Source of the DNA: CAVSDF01 sp963726715
GTDB lineage: Bacteria > Bacteroidota > Rhodothermia > Rhodothermales > BA12
Assembly: GCA_963726715.1 (NCBI GenBank)
Contig: CAVSDF010000005.1
Location: 496,001 to 560,000 of the forward strand
Length of the DNA: 64,000 nucleotides
Direction: 5' to 3'
Of this stretch, positions 30,663 to 39,408 are shown piece after piece. The position numbers and the translations under genes were made by a program. Under the pieces are notes generated by a model. It worked only from the letters and a program-made list of their open reading frames with translations, had not been told where the DNA came from and searched no databases. Within the stretch, counting starts at the first letter, position 1; each line of letters opens with the position of its first letter.

Positions 30663-31444
30663 CACCAGTCGCGGGTGCGGCGCGAGGCCGACGGAGCGCC
30701 GCGGACCGTCCGGCGCATCAGGCGGGCCTCGTCGCGCCCGACGGCGTCGAGGAGGCGCTCGGCCTCGCCCTGGCTGATCGTCGGCGGCGCGGCGGAGGGT
30801 GAGGGCGGGGCGCCGGGCGGCGTCTCGGAAGGGTCATCGCCGGGGCGGCGACCGTTGGCGTTGTCCTGCGGGTCGGGCGGAGGCGTCTCGCCGGGGGCGT
30901 CGTCGGGGTTGCCGTCGCCGTCGCGGTCGTTGCCCTCGCCGGACTTGGGTGGGGTTTGGCCCGTGTCGTCCTTCGGTGCATCCCCCGTTCCGCCGCCCTC
31001 GCCGCCGCTGCGCCCGCGCTGCCGGGCGACGGCCTCCCAGTTGTAGGAGGCGTCGGCGAAGGCGCCGTCGAAAAGGAGGGCGCCTCGGAAGCGCGCGAGG
31101 GCGTCGTCGGTGCGTCCGAGGGCGGCGCTGGCGATGCCGCCGTGGTAGAGGGCGCCGCGGGCGAGCACCGGCGACTCGGCGCTGCTCGCGGCGCGGTCGG
31201 CGGCGTCGAGGGCGTGGGCGGCGGAGTCACGGGCGATCTCGGCGAGGGCGCTGTTGCCGTAGAGGCGGGCGCGGAGGTCGCCGCGCGTCGTGTCGGCGTC
31301 GGCGAGGCCGGCGTCGTAGTGGCCGAGCGCTTCGGCGGTCTGCTGCGCGGCGAGCGCGGCGTTGCCCCGTCGTCCGGCGTCGGCGGCGGGGTCGCAGGCG
31401 GCGAGCGCGAGGACGAGGGCGGGGAGGACGAGGAAGCGGTGCAT
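30662..31444 (-). CDS. batC: BatC-like TPR lipoprotein
   Basis: A 260-residue lipoprotein (signal FLVLPALVLALAAC) with tetratricopeptide-like helices: RGNAALAAQQTAEALGHYDAGLADAD, LRARLYGNSALAEIARD, SPVLARGALYHGGIASAALGRTDDALARFRGAL. After the TPRs the sequence becomes acidic and Gly/Pro-rich, with a DRDGDGNPDD calcium-binding-like repeat, and ends in a helix with AERLLDAVGRDEARLMRR. It matches the TPR protein that follows the two VWA proteins in Bat operons and may scaffold them at the membrane. Its ATG overlaps the batB stop, and its stop overlaps the batD start. Confidence 0.85.
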   Translation of the reverse strand: MHRFLVLPALVLALAACDPAADAGRRGNAALAAQQTAEALGHYDAGLADADTTRGDLRARLYGNSALAEIARDSAAHALDAADRAASSAESPVLARGALYHGGIASAALGRTDDALARFRGALLFDGAFADASYNWEAVARQRGRSGGEGGGTGDAPKDDTGQTPPKSGEGNDRDGDGNPDDAPGETPPPDPQDNANGRRPGDDPSETPPGAPPSPSAAPPTISQGEAERLLDAVGRDEARLMRRTVRGAPSASRRTRDW

Positions 31445-32655
31445 CACGACGGAGAACGCGTCGAAGCCGCCGCCGTGCCCGACGGCATCCCTGACGGTGT
31501 CCCTGTCACGGCCGCGAGCGCCTCGCCGCCGCTTCCGGCGATGGCGTCGGGGGCGGACGCGGGGTTCGGTGCGGGCGCCGCGGCATCGGCGAGGACGACC
31601 GGGAGCGCGCCGCGGCGCCGGGCGTCGGGGACGAGGGCTTCGGCGGCGAGGACGAGGAGCGCGAGTGCGAGGGGCCACATGAAGGCCTCCGCGCGCCGCC
31701 CCATCGTCGCCGCCGCGATCACGCCGCGCTGCATCCCCGAGAGCTGCTCCGGCAGGTCGCCGAGGCCCGATTCGAGGCGCCCGACGTGCACGTACGCGCC
31801 GCCGTCGCTGGCAAGCTCGCGCAGGGCGTCGGTTTCGAGGCGCGAGCGGACCTCCTCGCCGCTCTCCGGGTCGACCTTGTTGCCCACGCGCTGCCCATCG
31901 ACGAAGGCCGGAATGGGCACGCCCTCGCTCTCGCCGACGCCCGCGGTGAAGACGACGGCCCCGGCGTCGCGGGCGAGGGCACGGGCGCGGGCGATGCGGC
32001 CGTCGTGGTTCTCGCCATCGGAGACGACGAGGACGACGCGCGCGGCTGCGGGCGGCGCGGTCGTGACGCCGCCCTCGGAGACGCGGCGCTCGGCGGGAGG
32101 GGGGCCGAAGGCGTCGGCGGCGGCGGCGAGGGCGGCCTCGAAATCCGTCCCCTGCGTCGGCAGCATGTCGGGCGAGGCGGCGTCGAGGAAGAGGCGGAAG
32201 GCGGCGTGGTCGCTCGTGAGCGGGCACTGCACGAAGGCATCGCCCGCGAAGACGACGAGCCCGAGGCGGTCGCCGGGAAGCGCGTCGGCGAGGCGCCGCA
32301 CCTCGGCACGGGCGCGTTCGAGGCGGGACGGCGCCACGTCCTCGGCGAGCATCGACTGCGACACGTCGAGCGCGACGACGAGGTCGAGCCCCTCCCGCTC
32401 GACCGTCTCCTCGCCCCCCGCCACCTGCGGCCGCGCGAGCGCCACCGCCACGAGCGCGGCCGCGACTGCCACCGCCGCCGCGCGCCGCCCGCGCATCCAC
32501 GGCTGCGCGCCCGTCAGCCCCGCCCGCAGCCCGCCCGGCGCGAGCGCCGCCCACGCCTGCGCCCGCGCCCGCACGGCGTGCCGGTGCAGCGCCCACACCG
32601 CGAGCGGCGCGGCGAGCGCGAGGATCAGGAGGAGCGGATGGGCGAAGGTGGGCAT
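31444..32655 (-). CDS. batB: BatB-like VWA-domain membrane protein
   Basis: A 403-residue membrane protein. Two N-terminal hydrophobic segments (LLLILALAAPLAVWAL; AAAVAVAAALVAVALA) precede a von Willebrand A domain with a complete MIDAS motif: DLVVALDVSQSM (DxSxS), LPTQGTDFEAAL (the Thr position) and VLVVSDGENHDG (the Asp). It has one C-terminal helix (WPLALALLVLAAEALV) and a short Pro/Ala-rich tail. The order VWA-VWA-TPR-BatD is diagnostic of the Bat operon. Ligand unknown. Its TGA overlaps the batC ATG (TGATG). The 156 bases between batB and batA hold an imperfect CCTCCCC-GGGGGAGG palindrome near 32750. Confidence 0.88.
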   Translation of the reverse strand: MPTFAHPLLLILALAAPLAVWALHRHAVRARAQAWAALAPGGLRAGLTGAQPWMRGRRAAAVAVAAALVAVALARPQVAGGEETVEREGLDLVVALDVSQSMLAEDVAPSRLERARAEVRRLADALPGDRLGLVVFAGDAFVQCPLTSDHAAFRLFLDAASPDMLPTQGTDFEAALAAAADAFGPPPAERRVSEGGVTTAPPAAARVVLVVSDGENHDGRIARARALARDAGAVVFTAGVGESEGVPIPAFVDGQRVGNKVDPESGEEVRSRLETDALRELASDGGAYVHVGRLESGLGDLPEQLSGMQRGVIAAATMGRRAEAFMWPLALALLVLAAEALVPDARRRGALPVVLADAAAPAPNPASAPDAIAGSGGEALAAVTGTPSGMPSGTAAASTRSPS

Positions 32656-32811
32656 CGGTCGGGATGGGTCAGACGGTCAACGCGGCGGTGGGGCCGGGGC
32701 GCCCCCGTCCGCCCTTCGCTTCGCGGTCCCCTTCGGGGTTCGGGCACCTCCCCGACATGTGGGGGAGGACCGCCGAGGAGGCCGTTCAGGCCGCAGGGCA
32801 GGCGGGGGCGC

Positions 32812-33831
32812 TCACGGAAACCTCCGGAACGTGGTGGCGGCGAGGAGGCGCTCGATGAGCAGCAGCAGCAGGGCCGCGGCGAGCCAGGCGGGGAAGCGCT
32901 CGGTGATGTCGGTGTAGACGCGGTCGTCGAGGGCGCTCGTCTCCAGGGCGCCGATCTCGTCGTAGATGCCCTGCAAGGCCGTCGCACTCGTCGCGCGGAA
33001 GTAGCGGCCGCCGGTGCGCTCGGCGACGGCGGTGAGGGTCTCCTCGTCGAGATCGACATCGACCATCTGCTGCTGCGGCCCCATCGGCGTCTGGAAGACG
33101 AACGGCGCCTCGCCCTCGGTCCCCACGCCGATCGCGTAGACGCGCACGCCGACGGTCCGGGCGATCTCGGCGGCGGTGCGCGGGTCGACTTCGCCGCGGT
33201 TGTTCTGGCCGTCGGTGATGAGGATGACGACCTTGCTCGTCGCCGTCGACGCGCGAAGGCGGGCGACCGAGGTCGTCAGGGCCGATCCGATGGCCGTTCC
33301 GTCCTCGATCATCCCCGTCCGCGTGGCGGCGAGCATCCGGGCGACGAAGTCCGTGTCGAGCGTGAGCGGCGCCTGCGTGAACGCCTTGCCCGCGAAGACC
33401 ACGAGGCCGATGCGGTCGCTCGTGCGCGAGGCGACGAACCGGAGCGCCACGTCGCGCGCGGCGACGAAGCGGTTGGGCGTGAAGTCGAGCGCCTCCATCG
33501 ACGTCGACGTGTCGAGCGCGATGACGATGTCGATGCCTTCGGCGGTGCGCGTGCGGACGGTGTCGCGGTCCTGCGGACGGGCGAGGGCGACGATCACGCA
33601 CGCGAGCGCGGCGATCCGGAGCGCAAGCGGAAGCGCGGCCAGACGCTGCCGCCACGTCACCGGCAGCGCCCGCACCGACGCCGTCACCGCCGCCGTGCGC
33701 AGCGTCGCGCGGGCGCGCATCGCCCGCCATGCGAACCACGCGACGACGGGCAGCAGCACGAGCGCGGCGAGCCAGAGCGGCGCCGCGAACCCGGACGTGG
33801 GCGGCGGGAGGCTGGGCAGCAGAACGGTCAT
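32812..33831 (-). CDS. batA: BatA-like VWA-domain membrane protein
   Basis: A 339-residue membrane protein with two N-terminal hydrophobic helices (LWLAALVLLPVVAWFAWRA; LRIAALACVIVALARP), a VWA domain and one C-terminal helix (WLAAALLLLLIERLL). The MIDAS is complete: IVIALDTSTSME, EDGTAIGSAL and ILITDGQNN. After the VWA core come MGPQQQMVDVDLDEETL and the GGRYFRATSATALQGIYDEI segment typical of BatA. Its ATG overlaps the TGA of the upstream sirtuin gene (ATGA), which suggests translational coupling across an unusual gene pair. Confidence 0.9.
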   Translation of the reverse strand: MTVLLPSLPPPTSGFAAPLWLAALVLLPVVAWFAWRAMRARATLRTAAVTASVRALPVTWRQRLAALPLALRIAALACVIVALARPQDRDTVRTRTAEGIDIVIALDTSTSMEALDFTPNRFVAARDVALRFVASRTSDRIGLVVFAGKAFTQAPLTLDTDFVARMLAATRTGMIEDGTAIGSALTTSVARLRASTATSKVVILITDGQNNRGEVDPRTAAEIARTVGVRVYAIGVGTEGEAPFVFQTPMGPQQQMVDVDLDEETLTAVAERTGGRYFRATSATALQGIYDEIGALETSALDDRVYTDITERFPAWLAAALLLLLIERLLAATTFRRFP

Positions 33832-34643
33832 CGGCGCGCCTCCGGGGCGTCGGGACGATCCGCGATCCGGGCGTCGAGCGCGGCCACGAGCCGCGGCAGC
33901 ACGACGCCCGACGGCCCGGCGAGGATCGCGTCGGCGATGCCGGTGAGCGCCGGCGCCGGGTTGACCTCGGCAACGAACGCGCCTGCACGGCGGGCCACGG
34001 CCACGAATCCCGCCGCCGGGTGCACGAGGCCGCTCGTGCCGACGCTCAGGAACACGTCGCACGTCGCCACGGCCTCCGAAGCCGCGTCGAGCACGGCCTC
34101 GTCGAGTGCCTCGCCGAACCAGACGACCCCGGGACGCATCGCCCCGCCGCACGCGACGCAGGCAACCGGCGGCGCCGAAGTGGCGTCGGCGTCGTCGCCC
34201 TCGCCGAGAGGCGGCAGTACCCCCGGCGTGCCGCAGTCGATGCACCGCGCGTCCGAGAGGCGCCCGTGGAGCGCGAGCACACCCGCCGACCCGGCGCGCT
34301 CGTGGAGGCCGTCGACGTTCTGCGTCAGGAGCGTGAGTGCGGGCACGCGCGTGGCGAGGGCGGCGAGGGCGTGGTGCCCGTCGTTCGGGGCGGCGCGCTG
34401 CGCGGCGCCGAGGCGGGCGCGGTACCACGCCTGCACGCGCGACGGCGCGGCGCGGAATCCGTCTTCGGTCCCCATCTCTTCGGCGCGAAACCGCGCCCAG
34501 TGGCCGGTGAGCGCGTCGCGGAAGGTGGGAATTCCGCTCTCGGCGCTCACGCCTGCGCCCGTCAGCACGGCCACGCGGCGCGAGGCGGCGAGGGCGTTGG
34601 CGGTGGCGGCGAGGGCCGCGTCGAGGGCGTCGGGGGAGGACAT
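33828..34643 (-). CDS. NAD-dependent protein deacylase (Sir2/CobB family) inside the Bat operon
   Basis: A 271-residue sirtuin. The NAD-binding motif VAVLTGAGVSAESGIPTFRD, the catalytic LLTQNVDGLHERAGS followed by VLALHGRLSDA, the zinc cysteines CIDCG and CVACGG, and FLSVGTSGLVHPAAGF are all present. The catalytic His sits in LHGR. It removes acyl groups from protein lysines using NAD+, in the cytoplasm. The gene lies between the DUF4381-like gene and batA. Its TGA overlaps the batA ATG (ATGA) and its start is 21 bases from the upstream stop, so it is transcribed with Bat genes. Sirtuins are not a standard Bat component. A short extra segment (PPLGEGDDADATSAPP) separates the two cysteine pairs. 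Confidence 0.93.
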   Translation of the reverse strand: MSSPDALDAALAATANALAASRRVAVLTGAGVSAESGIPTFRDALTGHWARFRAEEMGTEDGFRAAPSRVQAWYRARLGAAQRAAPNDGHHALAALATRVPALTLLTQNVDGLHERAGSAGVLALHGRLSDARCIDCGTPGVLPPLGEGDDADATSAPPVACVACGGAMRPGVVWFGEALDEAVLDAASEAVATCDVFLSVGTSGLVHPAAGFVAVARRAGAFVAEVNPAPALTGIADAILAGPSGVVLPRLVAALDARIADRPDAPEARR

Positions 34644-34663
34644 CGGGCGTGGGGAGGGCGGCG

Positions 34664-35866
34664 TCAAGGACGGGGCGCGTCCGGGGGCGTGGCCGAACGG
34701 GGATCGGCGGCGGGCGCTCCGGTGGGCGGGGCACCAGAAGGTGGCGCGGCCGGGAGCGGGGATCGGGCGGCGGGCGGCGCGGGCAATGCGGGGCGGGCGG
34801 CGGCGGACGTGCGGGGCAGGGTGTCGGGGGAGCCGGTGCGGCGGGGCGGGGGCGTGTCGAGGTGGTCGGCGAGGGCGCGCATGGCGGCGAGCACGTCGCG
34901 CGTGACGTCGGGCGGGGGGCAGACGGCGCCGTAGCGGCTCCGGTCGACGGGGGCGAGGACGGTGCGCAGCATTTCGGCGGCGCCGCGGCGCATCGTGTTC
35001 GCGCGCTCCCCGGCGGCGGCGGCGCGGGCGAGGTCGCGCGTGGTCATCTCGCGCGTGGCGAGGCCGAAGCGCTCGGCGAGGTAGACGCGGAGGGCGTCGG
35101 CGAGGTCGCCGTAGAAGACGCGGGCCTCGGCGCGCGTCACCGGCGGCGCGGCGGCGAGGGCGTCGAGACGGGCGGCGAACCGGGCGTGCGGACCGAGCGG
35201 CGCGGCCTCGGGCGGCGCAGGCGCGCGCGGCGGCGGCGGGGCCGGACGGCGGCGCCACCGGTAGAGCAGCCACAGCAGCGCGAGCACGAGCGCGGCAAGG
35301 GCCGCCCAGAGCCAGAGCGGCCACCCGAACGACTCGGGCGCGAGCGTCGGGCGAAGCCGTCCGGTGGTGTCGGCGACCATCCGTTCGACGCGCACGCGCA
35401 CGGGGGGCGTCGCCACGCGGAGGGTCTCGCCGCGCACGACGAAGCGGACCGGCACCGACACGTCGGCGCTGTCGAGGGCGAACACCGCGAGGCGCAGCAC
35501 GACCGAATCGCGCCGCGTCCCGGGATCGACAGCGCCCCCGTAATCGGCCCCACGTCCAGCCTCTCCGATCACCTCGACCGTCCCATCCCCGACCGGCCCG
35601 GCGCCCGGCACGAGCATCTCCGCCGACCGGCTCTCCGCGCGCAGCACCGCCTCGAACGGCCGCCCGACCCGCACCGACTCCGCCTCGATCCGCAGCCGCG
35701 CCGTCTGCGCGTGCGCCCGGCCCGACGGCAGCGCGGCGAGCAGCAGGAGCAGCAGCAAACCGTAGGGGACCTGCGTGCACATCCCGCCCCCCCGTCGCCA
35801 TCCAGCGGTCGGAGCGTCGGGGCCGGGTGCGGCGCGCGGCGTCTCGGAAAGCATCGCGGCGGTCAT
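34664..35866 (-). CDS. DUF4381-like membrane protein of the Bat operon
   Basis: A 400-residue exported protein, second gene of the Bat operon. It has a hydrophobic signal (YGLLLLLLLAALPSGRAHAQ), a beta-rich periplasmic part (RLRIEAESVRVGRPFEAVLRAES, VVLRLAVFALDSADVSVPVRF), one transmembrane helix (WLWAALAALVLALLWLLYRWRRR) and a cytoplasmic helical part with TRAEARVFYGDLADALRVYLAERFGL and EMTTRDL. A Pro/Ala-rich tail of about 60 residues follows. This matches DUF4381-type genes that accompany DUF58 and VWA genes. The ATG at 35866 overlaps the DUF58 stop (ATGA). An internal ATG at 35782 would place the signal peptide closer to the N-terminus and may be the real start. Confidence 0.82.
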   Translation of the reverse strand: MTAAMLSETPRAAPGPDAPTAGWRRGGGMCTQVPYGLLLLLLLAALPSGRAHAQTARLRIEAESVRVGRPFEAVLRAESRSAEMLVPGAGPVGDGTVEVIGEAGRGADYGGAVDPGTRRDSVVLRLAVFALDSADVSVPVRFVVRGETLRVATPPVRVRVERMVADTTGRLRPTLAPESFGWPLWLWAALAALVLALLWLLYRWRRRPAPPPPRAPAPPEAAPLGPHARFAARLDALAAAPPVTRAEARVFYGDLADALRVYLAERFGLATREMTTRDLARAAAAGERANTMRRGAAEMLRTVLAPVDRSRYGAVCPPPDVTRDVLAAMRALADHLDTPPPRRTGSPDTLPRTSAAARPALPAPPAARSPLPAAPPSGAPPTGAPAADPRSATPPDAPRP

Positions 35867-36805
35867 GCGGCGCGGGCGGACGTGCGGCGGAGCGGGCGGC
35901 GGTTGCGGCGCGCGAAGAAGGCCGAGAGGACGGAGAAGGCGTCGTCGCCGGTGCCGACTTCGGCCGCGTCGACGCCTGCGCGGGCGAAGATCTGCCGCAG
36001 GCCCTCGGCGCGGTCCTCGGCGGCGCGGGCGAAGCTCTGGCGCACGGCGGCGTTTGCGGCGTCGACGAGGCGGACCTCGCCGGTCTCGGCGTCCTCGACG
36101 GCCACGAGGCCGGCGGCGGGCAAGACCGCGTCGGCGGCGTCGGTGAGGCGGAGCGCGACGACGTCGTGGTGGGCGGCGAGGAGCGCGAGCGGGCGGGCCA
36201 TGCCTCCGGCGGACGAGGCGGCGGGCGTGGTCGTGGGCACGTCGCTGACGGCGAAGTCGCTGACGAGGGCGACGATGGCGCGGCGGCGGAGGACGCGGCG
36301 GGCGAAGGTGAGGGCGGCGCCGAGGTCGGTGCCGGTCGAGGCGGGCCGGTGCGCAAACACGTCGCGGAGCAGGCGGAGGGCGTGGGCGCGCGTCCGCGCG
36401 GGCGGCACGTAGCGCTCGACGCGCCCGGCGAACGAGCACGAGGCCGACGCGGTCGCCGTTGCGCAGGGCGGCAAAGGTCAGGAGCGCGCAGACCTCGGCG
36501 GCGAGGTCGCGGCGCGTCCGCCCCTCGGTGCCCACGTCGAGCGAGCCGGAGACGTCCACGATCAGCATCAGCGTCTGCTCGCGTTCTTCCTCGAAAACCT
36601 TGACGTGCGCCTCGCCGGTGCGCGCCGTCACGTTCCAGTCGATCGACCGCACATCGTCGCCCGCGACGTACGGGCGCACCTCCGAGAACGTCATCCCGCG
36701 CCCCTTGAACGCCGTCTGGTAGCGCCCGCCGAAGAATGTGTCGACGAGGCCCCGCACGCGCACATCGAGGCGGCGCAGGCGCCGGAGCACGTCGGGGGGC
36801 AGCAT
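35863..36805 (-). CDS. DUF58-family protein, head of the Bat operon (one frameshift)
   Basis: A protein of about 313 residues with a degenerate VWA-like fold, normally partnered with a MoxR-type AAA ATPase. Hallmarks: VRGLVDTFFGGRYQTAFKGRGMTFSEVRPYVAGDDVRSIDWNVTARTGEAHVKVFEEEREQTLMLIVDVSGSL. After GDRVGLVL an extra base at about 36433 shifts the frame; the correct continuation is FAGRVERYVPPARTRAHALRLL and VALVSDFAV. No MoxR gene lies directly upstream; purQ is divergent there. Start ATG at 36805; the next gene overlaps by ATGA. With the VWA proteins downstream, it probably forms a membrane-associated complex of unknown function. Confidence 0.9.
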
Positions 36806-36824
36806 CGCGGAGGGTGGGGAAGGG

Positions 36825-36847
36825 GACGGTGGACGACGGACGACGAG
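36825..36847. repeat. Short heptanucleotide tract upstream of the Bat operon
   Basis: GACGGTGGACGACGGACGAC, about three 7-base units, just upstream of the DUF58 start codon in the purQ/Bat divergent region. Confidence 0.55.
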
Positions 36848-36994
36848 CAGAGCGAACGACCGCGACGACGGCACAACGCCGGAACGCGCCGAAGCGGACG
36901 GTGGAGCCCGCGAAATCGAGCGCAAGACGGGGCGGAAGATAGGCCGGTGCGGGGCAGGCCGGGTGCCGCTGAACGGGTGGCGGCGGGCGCAGCG

Positions 36995-37003
36995 TAGTCT
37001 GCG
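36995..37003 (+). promoter_or_regulatory. Putative -7 element upstream of purQ
   Basis: GTAGTCTGCGG lies about 25 bases upstream of the purQ ATG and resembles the TAnCTTSnG variant seen before other genes here. The divergent Bat operon has a similar TATCTTCCG on the opposite strand at about 36935-36943. Confidence 0.3.
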
Positions 37004-37025
37004 GGGCACCCAGCCCCAGAACGAA

Positions 37026-37728
37026 ATGCGCGCCGGCGTCGTCGTCTTCCCCGGTTCCAACTGCGACCACGACGCCCTGCACGCGTGCGGCGAGGTCTTC
37101 TCGATGGACGCCGAGCCGGTCTGGCACAAGGACGCGCTGCCGTCGGGCCTCGACCTCGTCTACCTGCCCGGCGGCTTCTCCTTCGGCGACTACCTGCGCT
37201 CCGGCGCCATCGCCGCCGCGTCGCCGGTGATGCGCTCGGTGCGTCGACTTCGCCCGCGCAGGCGGACTCGTGCTCGGCGTCTGCAACGGCTTTCAGGTGC
37301 TCTGCGAGGCGGGCCTGCTCCCCGGCGCCCTCCTGCGCAACCGCGGCCTGCGCTTCCGCTGCCACAGCCAGCACGTGCGCGTCGAGTCCGCCGAGACGCC
37401 CTTCACGCGGGCGCTGTCGGTCGGTGAGGTGCTCGACATCCCGGTCGCCCACGGCGACGGCTGCTACGTCGCCGACGACGCCACGCTCGACGACTTGGAA
37501 TCGACCGGGCGCGTCGTCTTCCGCTACTGCGACGCCACCGGCGCCGCGAGTGACGCCGCCAACCCGAACGGCTCGCTCCGCGGCATCGCGGGCATCGTCA
37601 ACGAAGCGGGCAATGTCCTCGGCATGATGCCGCACCCCGAACGCCACGTCGAAGCCCTCGTCGGCGGCACCGGCGGGCGCGGCGTGTTCGAGAGCCTGCT
37701 GATGGGGGACGGGGCGATGGCGCGGTGA
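37026..37728 (+). CDS. purQ: Phosphoribosylformylglycinamidine synthase subunit PurQ (one frameshift)
   Basis: Glutaminase subunit of FGAM synthase (purine synthesis), acting with PurL and PurS. The N-terminus (AGVVVFPGSNCDHD) and LVYLPGGFSFGDYLRSGAIAA are typical. A shift of one extra base near 37245 precedes VDFARAGGLVLGVCNGFQVLCEAGLLPGALLRN, which carries the nucleophile Cys, and MMPHPERHVE, which carries the His and Glu of the triad. Corrected length is about 233 residues, normal for PurQ. purL and purS are not in the window. It is divergent from the Bat operon and followed by family A and family B palindromes. Confidence 0.95.
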
Positions 37729-37739
37729 TTGCGAGTAAA

Positions 37740-37771
37740 GCTGTCAGGTCCTCCGACCTGAGAGGTTTGCG
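37740..37771. repeat. Palindromic repeat family A downstream of purQ
   Basis: CTGTCAGGTC and GACCTGAGAG with a CTCC loop, followed by GTTTGCGTTGG. The copy at 48928-48957 is followed by the same GCGTTG sequence. It may serve as a terminator for purQ. Confidence 0.7.
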
Positions 37772-37791
37772 TTGGGGACGGGGTTCGGAGG

Positions 37792-37816
37792 GGGGCGGGT
37801 CGAGACCCGCCCCTAC
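37792..37816. repeat. Palindromic repeat family B, copy 2
   Basis: GGGGCGGGTCGAGACCCGCC followed by CCTAC: a nearly perfect palindrome in the 180-base purQ-rhomboid gap, of the same type as 3232-3256 and 59434-59458. A GTC-rich heptamer-like stretch follows at 37824-37846. Confidence 0.75.
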
Positions 37817-37907
37817 ACGGGTGTGTCGTCGGTCGTCCGACGTCCAAACGCCTCCGGGCACGGCGGGCACGATCGGGCGTTGACATGGCTCTCTTGCCCG
37901 TCTTTCC

Positions 37908-38540
37908 GTGGATCGCCTCGCCCTCGCGCCCGTCACGTTCGTCCTGCTCGCCGTCAACGTCGCCATCAGCCTGTACGTGCTCATGGGCAATCCGGCGCTG
38001 ATGGAGCGGTATTCGCTGCGTCCGCGCGCGGTGCTGCACGAGCGGGAGTGGGACCGCGTCTTCACGTCGGCCTTCCTGCACGTCGGCATCGGGCACCTCG
38101 CCTTCAACATGCTGACGCTGTTCTTCTTCGGGCCGTTTCTCGAAATGCTGCTCGGGCCGGTGCGCTTCGCCATCCTCTACGTCGGAAGCCTGCTCGCGGC
38201 GTCGGCGCTCACGATCTGGATGCGGCGCGGCGACGCCGATTACTCCGCCGTCGGGGCCTCGGGCGCGGTGTCGGGCGTGCTGTTCGCGTTCTGCCTGTTT
38301 GCGCCGTTCGAGAAGATCTACATCTTCTTCGCCATTCCGATGCCCGCGATCCTGTTCGCCGTCCTCTACGTCGCCGGGTCGATCTACGCGATGCGGCAGG
38401 CGGAGGCGAGCGGGCTGCGCGGCGGCGTCGCCCACGAGGCGCACCTCGGCGGCGCGCTCGGCGGCATCGTGCTCACCGCAATCCTCTTCCCACGCGTGCT
38501 CCCCCACTTCGCCGCCCAGATCGGCCAGCTCTTCGGATGA
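37908..38540 (+). CDS. Rhomboid-family intramembrane serine protease
   Basis: A 210-residue integral-membrane protease with six predicted helices. The GxSG motif with the catalytic serine lies in YSAVGASGAVSGVLFAF, the catalytic histidine in HEAHLGGALGGIVL, and the second conserved H region in TSAFLHVGIGHLAFNMLTLFF. It is the small, six-helix bacterial rhomboid type without extra domains. It cuts transmembrane substrates; none can be predicted. The start is a GTG (MDRLALAP). The stop overlaps the ATG of the following glycosyltransferase gene (ATGA), so the two are probably translationally coupled. Confidence 0.94.
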   Translation: MDRLALAPVTFVLLAVNVAISLYVLMGNPALMERYSLRPRAVLHEREWDRVFTSAFLHVGIGHLAFNMLTLFFFGPFLEMLLGPVRFAILYVGSLLAASALTIWMRRGDADYSAVGASGAVSGVLFAFCLFAPFEKIYIFFAIPMPAILFAVLYVAGSIYAMRQAEASGLRGGVAHEAHLGGALGGIVLTAILFPRVLPHFAAQIGQLFG

Positions 38541-39250
38541 CCGAGCCTTCGTTTGGAGATGCCGTTGGGGATGCGGATGGACCGGCGCCGCTGCGGGTCG
38601 TCTGCGCCATCGTGCACCACCAGACGCCCGACCTCCTCGACGCGGCCGTCCGCACCTTCCGCGCCCACGAGCCGCGCGTGCCGGTCGTCGTCCTCGACAA
38701 CGGCTCCGACGCATCGAGCGACGCGACGCTTGCCGCCCTCGCATCGCTTCCCGGCGTGACCGTCGAGCGCCTCGGCGCGAACCGCCACCACGGCCCGGCG
38801 ATGGACCACGCCCTCCGCACGCAGACCGCCTTCGACGCCGTCCTGATGCTCGACTCCGACACCGAGACGCGCGCGCCCTTCGTCGCCGCGATGGCCGCCG
38901 CCCTCGCCGCGGGCGACCCGGCGACCGGCGCCCCCGCCATCGCCGCCGGGCAGGTGGTGACGGTCGACCGGCGCGGCTTCGCCCGCACCCGCCGCGCGAC
39001 GATTCCGGTCCCCGTCTCGTGGCACGCGCTCGTCGCCCGCGAGGCATACCTGCGCCTGCCGCCCTTCCGCCACCACGGCCTGCCGATGCTCGCCACGATG
39101 GCCGCAGCGCAGCGCTCGGGATTGAGTGTCGTGTCGTTCCCCGTCGAGCAGAGTGTCTGGCACAAGGGCCGCGGCACCGCCGGGCGCGTCGGCTACGGCC
39201 TCGGCTGGCGCAGCCGCCTCGATTACCTGCTGCACCGGCTGGGCCTGTAG
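38537..39250 (+). CDS. Glycosyltransferase family 2-like protein
   Basis: A 237-residue cytoplasmic protein resembling GT-A (family 2) glycosyltransferases. The N-terminal nucleotide-binding strand RVVCAIVHHQTPDLLDAAVRTFRAH, VPVVVLDNGSDASSD (instead of the usual VDNGSxD), HHGPAMDHALR and the DxD-like MLDSDTETR are visible. The C-terminal half is short and lacks membrane helices. The transferred sugar is unknown. The ATG overlaps the rhomboid stop, suggesting shared regulation. A degenerate family A palindrome follows near 39271. Confidence 0.8.
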   Translation: MTEPSFGDAVGDADGPAPLRVVCAIVHHQTPDLLDAAVRTFRAHEPRVPVVVLDNGSDASSDATLAALASLPGVTVERLGANRHHGPAMDHALRTQTAFDAVLMLDSDTETRAPFVAAMAAALAAGDPATGAPAIAAGQVVTVDRRGFARTRRATIPVPVSWHALVAREAYLRLPPFRHHGLPMLATMAAAQRSGLSVVSFPVEQSVWHKGRGTAGRVGYGLGWRSRLDYLLHRLGL

Positions 39251-39270
39251 GCCGTACGGAAGGTGGAAGT

Positions 39271-39295
39271 ACCTGTCCGGTCGGGCGGCCTGACA
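39271..39295. repeat. Degenerate palindromic repeat family A
   Basis: ACCTGTCCGGTC and GGCCTGACAGATCT, a degenerate copy in the 158-base gap between the glycosyltransferase and aquaporin genes. Confidence 0.5.
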
Positions 39296-39374
39296 GATCT
39301 GTGGTGGCGGACGGGAGACCTGGTGGGCCGGCGTTCTTCCGCCCGGCGGGAGCCTTTGGGAAGGGCGGCAGACG

Positions 39375-39382
39375 TATTCTTG
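39375..39382 (+). promoter_or_regulatory. Putative -7 element TATTCTTG upstream of the aquaporin gene
   Basis: TATTCTTG about 27 bases before the ATG at 39409, close to the TAnnTTTG consensus with one extra spacer base. Confidence 0.35.
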
Positions 39383-39408
39383 TGGCCTCCTCTCACTCCA
39401 CCCCAACC

